From positions 124,001 through 188,000 of the forward strand of contig JAFQAT010000017.1 of assembly GCA_017399865.1 (NCBI GenBank): a stretch of DNA of 64,000 nt, read 5' to 3'. A program made the translations under genes and the position numbers. Every line of letters begins with the position of its first letter. Within the stretch, counting starts at the first letter, position 1. The DNA comes from Bacteroidales bacterium. GTDB taxonomy: Bacteria > Bacteroidota > Bacteroidia > Bacteroidales > UBA932. Under the pieces are notes generated by a model. That model was given only the letters and a program-made list of their open reading frames with translations. It did not search any database and had not been told where the DNA came from. Shown here in pieces: positions 33,838 to 40,701 of this stretch.

Positions 33838-35412
33838 ATGAGACGTTACTTTTTATTTGCTCTTGCTGCCCTGTCTTTGGCAGCATGCCAGCAGAAGGAA
33901 TCGACAGATCCTGTTCCTGCAGGCAGACTTACGGTTGAACCTATCATCACCAAGGCAACAGAAGTGAACTTCGAGGCCGGAGACAAGATCGGCCTGACTG
34001 TGGTTGCAGAAGGCGCTGCTGAGAACTACGCGACAAACGAATGCCTCACATTCGCAGCGGATGTCTTCTCAGGCGACCTCGAGTGGTATGCCGATGTATA
34101 TACAAAGGCAGACCTCTACGCATATTACCCATATGCATCTGCTGGTGTTCCTCAGGCATATTATACTTTTTATGACCAGACGGCCGGCATCAATGCAGCC
34201 GACTTCATGGCTGCATCGAAGACAGGAGTGCTTCCTACAGCGAATTCCGTTGCGATGGTATTCAGGCACATGATGACCAAGCTTGTTGTCAATGTGGACA
34301 ACCAGTCTGGAGCGGAGATCGAGAGCATAGGAATCGAGGGCACCCCAAGAGCTACAGGATTTGACCTTGTCAACATGGCGCTGACAGAATTCACAGGCGA
34401 ACTTCCTGAGGAGTCAACCGGTCCTGTCATCGCATACGAAGCTGCAGCAGGAAAGACATGGCAGGCAATCGTGATTCCTCATTCCAATGTGATGAGCATA
34501 GTGATAACCCTTTCAAACAAAAAGGTGATGACCCAGCCTCTCGCTGCCATGACCCTCAAGTCTGGCGGACAGTATACCATCAATGCACGCGTGCTTCCTG
34601 AAAACGTAATTGTAAGCGCATCCGGCGAGATCGAGAACTGGACAGATGAAGGCGAGATCGGATTCGAGGGAGAAGGAACATCTGAGGATCTTCCTGTAGA
34701 GTTTGAAGAGCACGAGGGATATTTCGTATATGATGGAGTAAGATATAATACCGTTACTCTTGCTGACGGCAATACATGGATGGCACAGAACCTCCGTTTC
34801 GTGCCTCGCGGACGTACTGTTTCAAGCGACCCTGCCGAGGACGCAGGCATATGGTATCCGGCTGCAAACGAGGCAAAGACTGCGGATCCTGCCCTTGCCG
34901 AGACCCTCGGTCTTCTCTATGATGCAGCAACAGCATTCGGCGTGGAGGCTGTGACTGTTGAGAATGCCGCTACATTCGAGGGCACCCAGGGAATCTGTCC
35001 TGCTGGCTGGCATATCCCTACCGTGACTGAAATGACTGGACTTGTAGGCCACTGCTCTAAGGCAGAACTGGTCAATCCTGAAGGTGCATATTATGACTCT
35101 ACAATCAAGGGAGCAAGCCTTGCCTCCCTCAAGGAAGCAGGTTTCGAGTGGCAGTTCGCAAGCATGAGGAACAAGGCAAATACGGCAGGCAAGGGAAGCT
35201 ACACCGTTACGAACTACAACGGCATCTATGGCGTAATGTCATACCTTATCGGCTCGACTATGCATCAGACTACGAAGAACGATGACGAGAGCCTGAAGAA
35301 TGTCCAGTACTATTACATGATGCCTACATATAATTCTTCGAACGAGAAGGTTACTGTAGCATATGGAAACTTCCTCGCCGGTGCCTCTCTCCGCTGTGTA
35401 AAGAATAAATAA
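33838..35412 (+). CDS. fimbrillin-like lipoprotein with FISUMP domain
   Basis: 524 residues with a lipobox at Cys17 (LSLAAC). Residues ~20-270 resemble the fimbrillin/Mfa-like fold (FEAGDKIGLTV, LYAYYPYASAG, FRHMMTKLVVNV, GGQYTINARV). Residues ~295-524 are a FISUMP domain with TLADGNTWMAQNL, GICPAGWHIPTVTEM and a SLRCVKN end. FISUMP folds are related to C-type-lectin/formylglycine-like domains. Unlike the paralogue at 40702, its C-terminus lacks the NNC-codon hypervariable block. It is the last gene of the receptor operon and is closed by a strong terminator. Probably surface-exposed; ligand unknown. Confidence 0.82.
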   Translation: MRRYFLFALAALSLAACQQKESTDPVPAGRLTVEPIITKATEVNFEAGDKIGLTVVAEGAAENYATNECLTFAADVFSGDLEWYADVYTKADLYAYYPYASAGVPQAYYTFYDQTAGINAADFMAASKTGVLPTANSVAMVFRHMMTKLVVNVDNQSGAEIESIGIEGTPRATGFDLVNMALTEFTGELPEESTGPVIAYEAAAGKTWQAIVIPHSNVMSIVITLSNKKVMTQPLAAMTLKSGGQYTINARVLPENVIVSASGEIENWTDEGEIGFEGEGTSEDLPVEFEEHEGYFVYDGVRYNTVTLADGNTWMAQNLRFVPRGRTVSSDPAEDAGIWYPAANEAKTADPALAETLGLLYDAATAFGVEAVTVENAATFEGTQGICPAGWHIPTVTEMTGLVGHCSKAELVNPEGAYYDSTIKGASLASLKEAGFEWQFASMRNKANTAGKGSYTVTNYNGIYGVMSYLIGSTMHQTTKNDDESLKNVQYYYMMPTYNSSNEKVTVAYGNFLAGASLRCVKNK

Positions 35413-35440
35413 CACGTTGATTATCAGTGCGTTATTCTGA

Positions 35441-35472
35441 ATCGCCTGCGCCATTTGCCGCAGGCGATTTTC
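35441..35472 (+). terminator. terminator of the TonB-receptor operon
   Basis: A 10-bp GC-rich stem (ATCGCCTGCG with CGCAGGCGAT) followed by TTTTC. Confidence 0.8.
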
Positions 35473-35562
35473 TGTAAAGCGCTGGTGTATAACGTTTTGT
35501 CTTTACATGCGGATCCATTAGGATTTGCCCGTTTTTTGCTATATTTATCCGGAATATTGAAA

Positions 35563-36279
35563 ATGACGGACATGGAAAAAGGAAAATTCTACAGCGGCCT
35601 GTTCATCATGATAGGCCTTATCGTCATCGGCTTCCATATGTCGGGGGCCGTTGGGAAGTATCGTTCATATGACCGTACGGTCAATGTGAAAGGTCTGTGC
35701 GAGAAGGAGGTGAAGGCCGACAAGGTCATATGGCCGGTGGTGTACAGGGTCATGGCGAACGACATTCAGTCGGTCTATGATCAGACCGACAGGAACAATG
35801 CATCCATTGTAGCCTTCCTGAAGGCCGGAGGCATTGATGATGCTGAAATAACCGTATCAGTCCCGGAGATCTCCGATAAGTATGCTACGGAATACGGAAG
35901 CAACGACAGGACTTTCCGTTACATCGCCAAGAATGTCATCACCGTATGCACTTCGGATGTCGACGAGGTTCTTGCCCTTATGTCGGAGCAGTCGGACCTT
36001 CTCAAGAAGGGGATTGTGATCGGAGGAAGCAACCAGTGGGAGAATCCTGTCGAGTTCAAGTATGAGGGCTTGAACGGCATAAAGCCTGAAATGATAGAGG
36101 AGGCGACCCGCAACGCGCGTGAGGCCGCCGAGAAGTTTGCAAAGGATTCTGACAGCAAGCTTGGCAAGATCAAGACTGCAAATCAGGGAACCTTCACGAT
36201 CGAGAACCGAGACAGCAACACTCCATACATCAAGAAGGTGCGCGTCGTGACCTCTGTCACATATTACCTTAAGAACTAG
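35563..36279 (+). CDS. SIMPL-domain protein
   Basis: 238 residues from the ATG at 35563 (MTDMEKGKFYSG...); upstream in-frame sequence to 35455 contains the terminator and is not coding. One N-terminal membrane helix (residues ~8-26) is followed by a SIMPL domain (RTVNVKGLCEKEVKADKVIWPV ... ATRNAREAAEKFAKDSDSKLG ... KVRVVTSVTYYL). SIMPL (DUF541/Oxidative-stress-defence) proteins are periplasmic with unclear function. A TATATTTA sequence at 35540 is a near-match -7 box. It is 6 bp before the plug-domain gene, so the two are likely co-transcribed. Confidence 0.85.
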   Translation: MTDMEKGKFYSGLFIMIGLIVIGFHMSGAVGKYRSYDRTVNVKGLCEKEVKADKVIWPVVYRVMANDIQSVYDQTDRNNASIVAFLKAGGIDDAEITVSVPEISDKYATEYGSNDRTFRYIAKNVITVCTSDVDEVLALMSEQSDLLKKGIVIGGSNQWENPVEFKYEGLNGIKPEMIEEATRNAREAAEKFAKDSDSKLGKIKTANQGTFTIENRDSNTPYIKKVRVVTSVTYYLKN

Positions 36280-36285
36280 AAGACT

Positions 36286-36807
36286 ATGAAACGAGTATTG
36301 GTTTTTATCATTACAGCATTGCTTCTGCTGACGGTCTCATATTCTGTTCCGGCCCAGAACAGAAAGGAAGAGCGTAGGGCTCGCAGGGAGATCCGCAGGC
36401 AGGAGCGTGCAATCAGGGACTCCCTTCTGCAGTTGATCTCAGAGAACGAGTCTGTGAATGTGGGATACGGACACACTAAGAAGAAGAGTCTGACCACGTC
36501 AGTATCGTCTGTGAAAGCTGATCGTGCGGAGACTGATGGTTATACTCATGTGGCCGAATACCTCCAGGGGCGTGTGCCGGGACTGAATGTGATAAAGTCA
36601 GGAGGTTCGTATAAATTCATCGTCCGGGGACTGAATTCCATCAATGCCTCAACGGATCCTCTTCTGATAGTTGACGGGCAGACCGTGAATAATCTTGACT
36701 TCCTTAATCCGAAGGACATAAAGTCAGTTGAAGTCCTCAAAGACGCTTCGGCTTCAATCTATGGCAGCCGAGGTGCGTGTGGAGTAATCCTCATCACCAC
36801 AAAATAG
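36286..36807 (+). CDS. stand-alone TonB-receptor plug-domain protein
   Basis: 173 residues with a signal peptide (cleavage near SVPAQNR, residue ~23), a short very basic helix (RKEERRARREIRRQERAIRD), and then a complete plug fold: VAEYLQGRVPGLNVIKSG, IVRGLNSINASTDPLLIVDG, DIKSVEVLKDASASIYGSRG and GVILITTK. The protein stops where a receptor barrel would begin. Barrel-less plug proteins occur in Bacteroidota but their role is unclear; partner or decoy for a receptor is possible. The last 54 bp overlap the convergent gene at 36754. Confidence 0.82.
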   Translation: MKRVLVFIITALLLLTVSYSVPAQNRKEERRARREIRRQERAIRDSLLQLISENESVNVGYGHTKKKSLTTSVSSVKADRAETDGYTHVAEYLQGRVPGLNVIKSGGSYKFIVRGLNSINASTDPLLIVDGQTVNNLDFLNPKDIKSVEVLKDASASIYGSRGACGVILITTK

Positions 36808-38832
36808 AATATTGCCATCCTCATCATAGTACAGCCTGTCTACACATACGGAGCGACGGATTGAACATGCTCCTGCCAGCTGGGGATTGTTCTCGATATC
36901 AAGATTCCTGCGGCTCAGATCGGCTGTATGGTAGAATATGAACCATTCACCACGGTATTCCACTATGCTGTGATGATTGGTTCCGCTGTTTACAGGCCCC
37001 AGTATCACACCCTTATACTCATATGGTCCGAGAGGTGAGTCGGAAACCGCATATGCAATCTGCGGCTGGTGGCCGGTAAACGGACTGTTGGAGTATGACA
37101 TGTAGTACTTGCCGTCTTTCTTATGTACCCAGACAGCTTCGAAGAATTCTTCCAGTCCTTCTATGATATGTACTTCTCCATCATATGAGGTCATGTCTTC
37201 GTTAAGCTTTATCGCGCAGACCGTGTTCTGGCCCATGAACAGGTATGCCTGTCCGTCGTCATCGATGAACACGCAAGGATCTATGAAATCGCGGTCGCAT
37301 ATGACTCCCGGCGAGTCGATGGAAATGAGAGGATGTCCAAGAGGATCCTCGAACGGTCCTGTAGGACTGTCGCTGACAGCAACTCCGATATGCTTCCTGT
37401 CTGTCGGATAGTAGAGATAGTACCTGTCTTCGCGCTCGATACAGTCTGGAGCCCAGGCGGCTTCGTGTGCCCAGGTTGTCTGCTCGATGGGATTGAACGC
37501 CACTCCATGATCGGTAAATTCAACCATATCGACAGTGCTGAATACATGATAGTCGATCATATCGAAACCTTTTGCATCGTCACGGTCGTGGCTGGGATAG
37601 ACATATAATGTGTCTCCGAAGACACGGGCTGACGGGTCGGCGGTGTAGATGTCGGTAATCACCGGATTAGGACCTAACTTGAATGCGCTGCCTTTGCTGG
37701 ATGGAGTTGCCTCGGAACCCGAATCCGATTCGGAACGCAATGACATCAGCACGCTTGACGGTCTGTCTGATTCGAATCTCAGGACAGATGGGGTGAGGGT
37801 CAGCAGGCCGTCTTCCGTTATGCGGAAGACCTGGATGACCCTGTCGTCGCGACATGCTGCAAGCAGGAGCTTTCCGTCTTCGGTGATCATGAAGTTGCGC
37901 GGATGGCTGGCAGTCCTGGTGTATCCGATCTTCTCGATTGTGCCGTCCGGACATGTCTTGAATATCGCGATTCCGTCATTGTCAAGGCGATGGGATGTGT
38001 ATAGATAATCGCCTGATGGATGGAGATGTATGTCCGCGCTGCCTCCGGCATTCACTTCGTCTGCCCGGACTTCCTGTATCAGCCTGAACTCCGGCTTTTC
38101 GGAGGTGTATTCGATCGAGTATACCAATACGTTTCCTGACAGTTCGGCTATGCAGTACATTGTCCGGCCGTCCTTGCTGAATTCCATATGGCGCGGACCG
38201 CTGCCGGCCGGACATGGGATGTCACCTTCATGGGACAGGAGGTTTTCATTGTCCGGCGATGCCTTCAGAATCCTTATACAGTCCGCTCCAAGATCAGAAG
38301 CAAGTATCCATTCCGGACTATTAGGCATGGTCCTGAGCTGGTGGATATGGGATTTTTCCTGTCTTTCGGTTACCGGACCGCTTCCCTCGAACCTCAATGT
38401 CTGGCAGCAGTCCTTCAGGACTCCGTTCTCAGTAGGGAAGACGCTGACCGATCCTCCGCTGTAGTCTGCGGTCATGACATGATTTCCATATGTCATTATG
38501 AAGCACGGGTCGGCGCCTGTCTGAAGCAGTCCGGCTGTCTTCGACCCGTGCTTGTCGAATGAATACAGCCCTGATTCCGGCCCGGTTTCGCTTACGGCAT
38601 ATATGTGTCCGTCTTTATACAGGGCATATGACGGGTTGTCTGCTTCGTAATGTCCTTTCTGTCTGAATTCGAGATTATCCGTGTCGAATTCATAGATGTA
38701 AAGATTATCTCCGTATGTGCCGATACAGATTTCCATGCTTTTGTCTTGTGAGATGATGCCGAGAAGTACACTGCCGGCCAGAATCACTGCAGCCGCTCCG
38801 CATACCCATGTCAAGGCAGTATGGGTTTTCAT
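36754..38832 (-). CDS. lactonase-type propeller fused to GH43 glycosidase
   Basis: 692 residues with an N-terminal membrane/signal helix (residues ~8-27). Residues ~30-370 form a seven-bladed lactonase-family propeller (PF10282-like: GSGPRHMEFSKDGRTMYCIAE, HLHPSGDYLYTSHR). Residues ~385-690 are a five-bladed GH43 domain with the catalytic base in TADPSARV (Asp399), the pKa-modulating Asp in FIDPCVFIDDDG and the acid Glu in FFEAVW. GH43 enzymes remove arabinose, xylose or galactose residues. The two domains form one frame. It is coupled to the small basic gene upstream by an ATGA overlap, and its end overlaps the plug gene. Confidence 0.88.
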   Translation of the reverse strand: MKTHTALTWVCGAAAVILAGSVLLGIISQDKSMEICIGTYGDNLYIYEFDTDNLEFRQKGHYEADNPSYALYKDGHIYAVSETGPESGLYSFDKHGSKTAGLLQTGADPCFIMTYGNHVMTADYSGGSVSVFPTENGVLKDCCQTLRFEGSGPVTERQEKSHIHQLRTMPNSPEWILASDLGADCIRILKASPDNENLLSHEGDIPCPAGSGPRHMEFSKDGRTMYCIAELSGNVLVYSIEYTSEKPEFRLIQEVRADEVNAGGSADIHLHPSGDYLYTSHRLDNDGIAIFKTCPDGTIEKIGYTRTASHPRNFMITEDGKLLLAACRDDRVIQVFRITEDGLLTLTPSVLRFESDRPSSVLMSLRSESDSGSEATPSSKGSAFKLGPNPVITDIYTADPSARVFGDTLYVYPSHDRDDAKGFDMIDYHVFSTVDMVEFTDHGVAFNPIEQTTWAHEAAWAPDCIEREDRYYLYYPTDRKHIGVAVSDSPTGPFEDPLGHPLISIDSPGVICDRDFIDPCVFIDDDGQAYLFMGQNTVCAIKLNEDMTSYDGEVHIIEGLEEFFEAVWVHKKDGKYYMSYSNSPFTGHQPQIAYAVSDSPLGPYEYKGVILGPVNSGTNHHSIVEYRGEWFIFYHTADLSRRNLDIENNPQLAGACSIRRSVCVDRLYYDEDGNILFCGDEDYSTRTSAAID

Positions 38833-39077
38833 ATGTTCTTGATGGTTATGTTGCTTTTCGGTACGAAATAATAGCGGACAAGATCTGTTGCAATCTCGGG
38901 ATTTTCAGCCACGATCTTTTCTGCTTTTTTCAACGCCAGGCGAAGGCGGTGGTGGCGATAGTGACGCCTGAACCATCCGTAGCGGTGGTTGCGGTCGCTA
39001 AGGAAACTGAGGTCCTTGACCTCGACCACCCTTTTGTGGATCCTGTAGTCACTATGCTTTTTCTTTCCGGATTTCAT
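38829..39077 (-). CDS. small very basic protein of unknown function
   Basis: 82 residues, rich in Lys/Arg/His (HRYGWFRRHYRHHRLRLALKKAEK), no signal peptide. It overlaps the propeller-GH43 start by four bases (ATGA), the classical coupling arrangement, which supports it as a real gene. The charge suggests nucleic acid or ribosome binding; nothing more can be said. Confidence 0.6.
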   Translation of the reverse strand: MKSGKKKHSDYRIHKRVVEVKDLSFLSDRNHRYGWFRRHYRHHRLRLALKKAEKIVAENPEIATDLVRYYFVPKSNITIKNI

Positions 39078-39127
39078 CAGAAACTTTGATTTTCTGCAAA
39101 TTTAGCGAATAGTTCCGAATTTTGGAT

Positions 39128-39135
39128 TATCTTTG
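39128..39135 (+). promoter_or_regulatory. -7 promoter element of tRNA-Leu
   Basis: TATCTTTG fits the -7 consensus, 11 bp before the mature 5' end. Confidence 0.6.
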
Positions 39136-39145
39136 CATCCGGTTC

Positions 39146-39492
39146 GCCTTGGTGGTGGAATAGGTAGACACGCGGGACTTTAAAGGGCAGACGAAACAGT
39201 TTGTCGTACAAGAGTGCCTCAAAGGAAACTTTGAGAGTAGAACTCCCCTAACAAACAGAAGCCTCGCTTGCAGAAATGCAGGTTTTGGTGATGGCTCACT
39301 AAGTTCGACATTGTCGATAAATGGCGTAGAGACTATACAGGGAGGGCCTAAACGCGTAAGCGCATGGTCAAGAAATAGTCCAGACTACAACGGCTTAACA
39401 TCCAGGATGAAGCCGGCTTGTGTAAAAGCAAGAGTAGCAAGAAAATCCCGTGGCCAGAAATGGCCGTACGGGTTCGATTCCCGTCCGAGGCA
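39146..39492 (+). tRNA. tRNA-Leu (anticodon UAA), interrupted by an intron
   Basis: 5' exon 39146-39180 (acceptor GCCTTGG, D-arm, anticodon stem CGGGA and loop CTT); 3' exon 39442-39492 (loop AAAA, stem TCCCG, variable arm with TGGCC/GGCC, T-arm ACGGG-TTCGATT-CCCGT, acceptor CCGAGGC, discriminator A). Joining them restores an 86-nt class II tRNA with loop CTTAAAA. CCA is not encoded. The intervening 261 nt sit between U34 and A35. Confidence 0.95.
39181..39441 (+). ncRNA. group I self-splicing intron in tRNA-Leu(UAA)
   Basis: 261 nt, no ORF. The 5' splice site follows a U; the last intron base is G (omega-G), as group I splicing requires. Core elements: GTAGAGACTA (R, 39326-39335) and AAGAAATAGTCC (S, 39370-39381), with P7 formed by GACTA (39331-39335) and TAGTC (39376-39380). 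A CTCAAAG/CTTTGAG hairpin and a GACGAAAC/GTTTGTC stem lie near the 5' end. Insertion site, size and the AAAATCC(C)G junction match the well-known cyanobacterial/plastid tRNA-Leu(UAA) intron (IC3-like). Confidence 0.92.
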
Positions 39493-39494
39493 CA

Positions 39495-39534
39495 TTAATC
39501 CCTTGTAATCGTTTGATTATAAGGGATTTTTGTT
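39495..39534 (+). terminator. terminator of tRNA-Leu
   Basis: AATCCCTTGTAATC pairs with GATTATAAGGGATT around a GTTT loop, followed by a T-run. Confidence 0.8.
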
Positions 39535-39583
39535 GTTGACTTCAATACTGTCCACGTCTTATATGGTTATGCGGGACATCCCA

Positions 39584-39721
39584 AAGACGTTGAGCGGCGG
39601 GTTCTCTTTTGTATGGCTTGTAATCACGATTTCGTCGCTCAACATCGGAAATTTCCCGACGTTGAGCGACTGATGTTCCGTCAGACACGCGTATACCAGC
39701 GTCTCTGCCGCTCAACGTCTT
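39584..39721. repeat. nested palindrome element
   Basis: Outer arms AAGACGTTGAGCGGC (39584-39598) and GCCGCTCAACGTCTT (39707-39721) are perfect 15-bp inverted repeats. Inner arms 39634-39648 and 39656-39670 are 14/15 and share the same GCTCAAC core. The whole 138-bp unit can fold into a branched hairpin. It overlaps the 3' end of the adjacent minus-strand gene. Confidence 0.75.
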
Positions 39722-40137
39722 GCGGGTTCAATTGCAGATTCCAAAGAATCAATCACATCATTCAGATATTCAACTGTGTTGACTATTTCCCGATTGCAAT
39801 CACCTGAACAGTTCCACGGATAGAAATTGACTGATATCTCATCAAGTTCGGCGCAGGCGCAATATATGGCTCCGACTGCCTGCTCCAGTTCATATTCATA
39901 ATCTCCTGAATAATCATCAATATAGCGGTTCAGATCTCCTGAAAGATCTTCAAGTATCTCCCTCTGATTTTTGATGACCGTTTCGAACTCGCTTTCCAGA
40001 TAATACCCGTCATCACAATCCGTGTATTCATCTTCGATGTCGTACTCGTCTTCCATCTCGATAGAGAACCTCTTGAGCTTGTTTATGACACATCTGATGC
40101 AACTAATGAACTTTTTGAGCCTCTTTCTCGTATTCAT
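39712..40137 (-). CDS. hypothetical acidic protein
   Basis: 141 residues from the ATG at 40137 (MNTRKRLKKF...). The frame extends to 40266, but a -7 box at 40163-40170 and a palindrome lie inside that extension, so 40137 is preferred. A short basic N-terminus is followed by a strongly acidic, helical body (EDEYDIEDEYTDCDD) with likely coiled-coil segments and six Cys. No family recognised. The final codons form one arm of the palindrome element, suggesting the C-terminus was replaced by repeat insertion. Confidence 0.55.
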   Translation of the reverse strand: MNTRKRLKKFISCIRCVINKLKRFSIEMEDEYDIEDEYTDCDDGYYLESEFETVIKNQREILEDLSGDLNRYIDDYSGDYEYELEQAVGAIYCACAELDEISVNFYPWNCSGDCNREIVNTVEYLNDVIDSLESAIEPARR

Positions 40138-40162
40138 ATCATCATCTTTTAATATACATGTA

Positions 40163-40197
40163 CAAATATATTGCACCCTTGTGCCGAAATACGGCAC
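40163..40197 (-). promoter_or_regulatory. promoter with palindrome upstream of the acidic-protein gene
   Basis: The minus strand reads TATATTTG (40170-40163), a perfect -7 box, 26 bp before the ATG. A GTGCCG/CGGCAC inverted repeat (40181-40197) covers the region where the polymerase -33 contact would fall and may be an operator. Confidence 0.55.
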
Positions 40198-40252
40198 ATT
40201 TAAAAGATGATATATATGTTTACACATTATCATCCTGAACGAAGTCTTTTCC

Positions 40253-40360
40253 CTAGTGTCCCACAAATCCCAGCGTAGCGACGCTGATGCGGACCGATGC
40301 CGGCAGTACCGTCCTTAACGCCACAAAGCAGGCATGCAGCGTCGCCCCTGTTGTAAATAC
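40253..40360 (-). pseudogene. comF 3'-end fragment
   Basis: The minus strand encodes VFTTGATLHACFVALRTV and then ...SVRISVATLGFVGH with a stop, closely matching the last 35 residues of the intact ComF at 44512 (VFTTGSTLMACFTALRTV, then SVRISVATLGFVGGR). Nothing of the rest of comF is attached. It marks a duplicated or displaced comF tail about 4.2 kb from the functional gene. Confidence 0.85.
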
Positions 40361-40469
40361 GTGATATGACATTAATATAAGAACAACTATTTCTTATATT
40401 ATTATATTTTTCTAACTTTACTTGTTCAAAATCGAATAATAGTTTATTCGAGAAATAACTAGCGTCATT

Positions 40470-40583
40470 ATGGAAGAAAACAAGTACATCTCCCCGGAAG
40501 TGGAAGTTCTGGATGTTTATCCAGAGGGAGTGCTCTGCGACAGTACGGATCTTGACATGGATCCGGAAGAGGGCTATATGTAG
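40470..40583 (+). CDS. 37-residue peptide
   Basis: Starts MEENKYISPEVEVLDVYPEG and ends GYM. It is acidic with a single Cys, no signal peptide. Short peptides beginning with a KYxxPExEVxxV pattern are frequent next to surface-lipoprotein genes in Bacteroidota; their role is unknown. A TAACTTTA box (40412-40419) is a near -7 match. A REP-like hairpin begins at the stop codon, and the DGR-type lipoprotein follows 118 bp later. Below normal ORF cut-offs, so confidence is moderate. Confidence 0.6.
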   Translation: MEENKYISPEVEVLDVYPEGVLCDSTDLDMDPEEGYM

Positions 40584-40658
40584 ATTGCCGGTCGCAGCCG
40601 GCAATGACGTCCTCTGTCATTCCCGACGTCCTCTGTCATTCCCGACTTGATCGGGAAT
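40584..40658. repeat. two REP-like palindromes
   Basis: ATTGCCGG/CCGGCAAT (40584-40605) and ATTCCCGA/TCGGGAAT (40638-40658), each with a GTCA(T)-containing flank, separated by a short direct repeat of CTCTGTCATTCCCGA. They match the family near the transposase gene. Confidence 0.75.
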
Positions 40659-40701
40659 CTTATAAAGTCGTCGTATCAATGTAAATAATGATTGTAACTA
40701 T

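Noticed and set aside
40230-40604. 124-residue minus-strand ORF
   Set aside because: It crosses the comF fragment in a different frame and runs opposite to the 37-residue peptide; the comF frame explains the conserved part.
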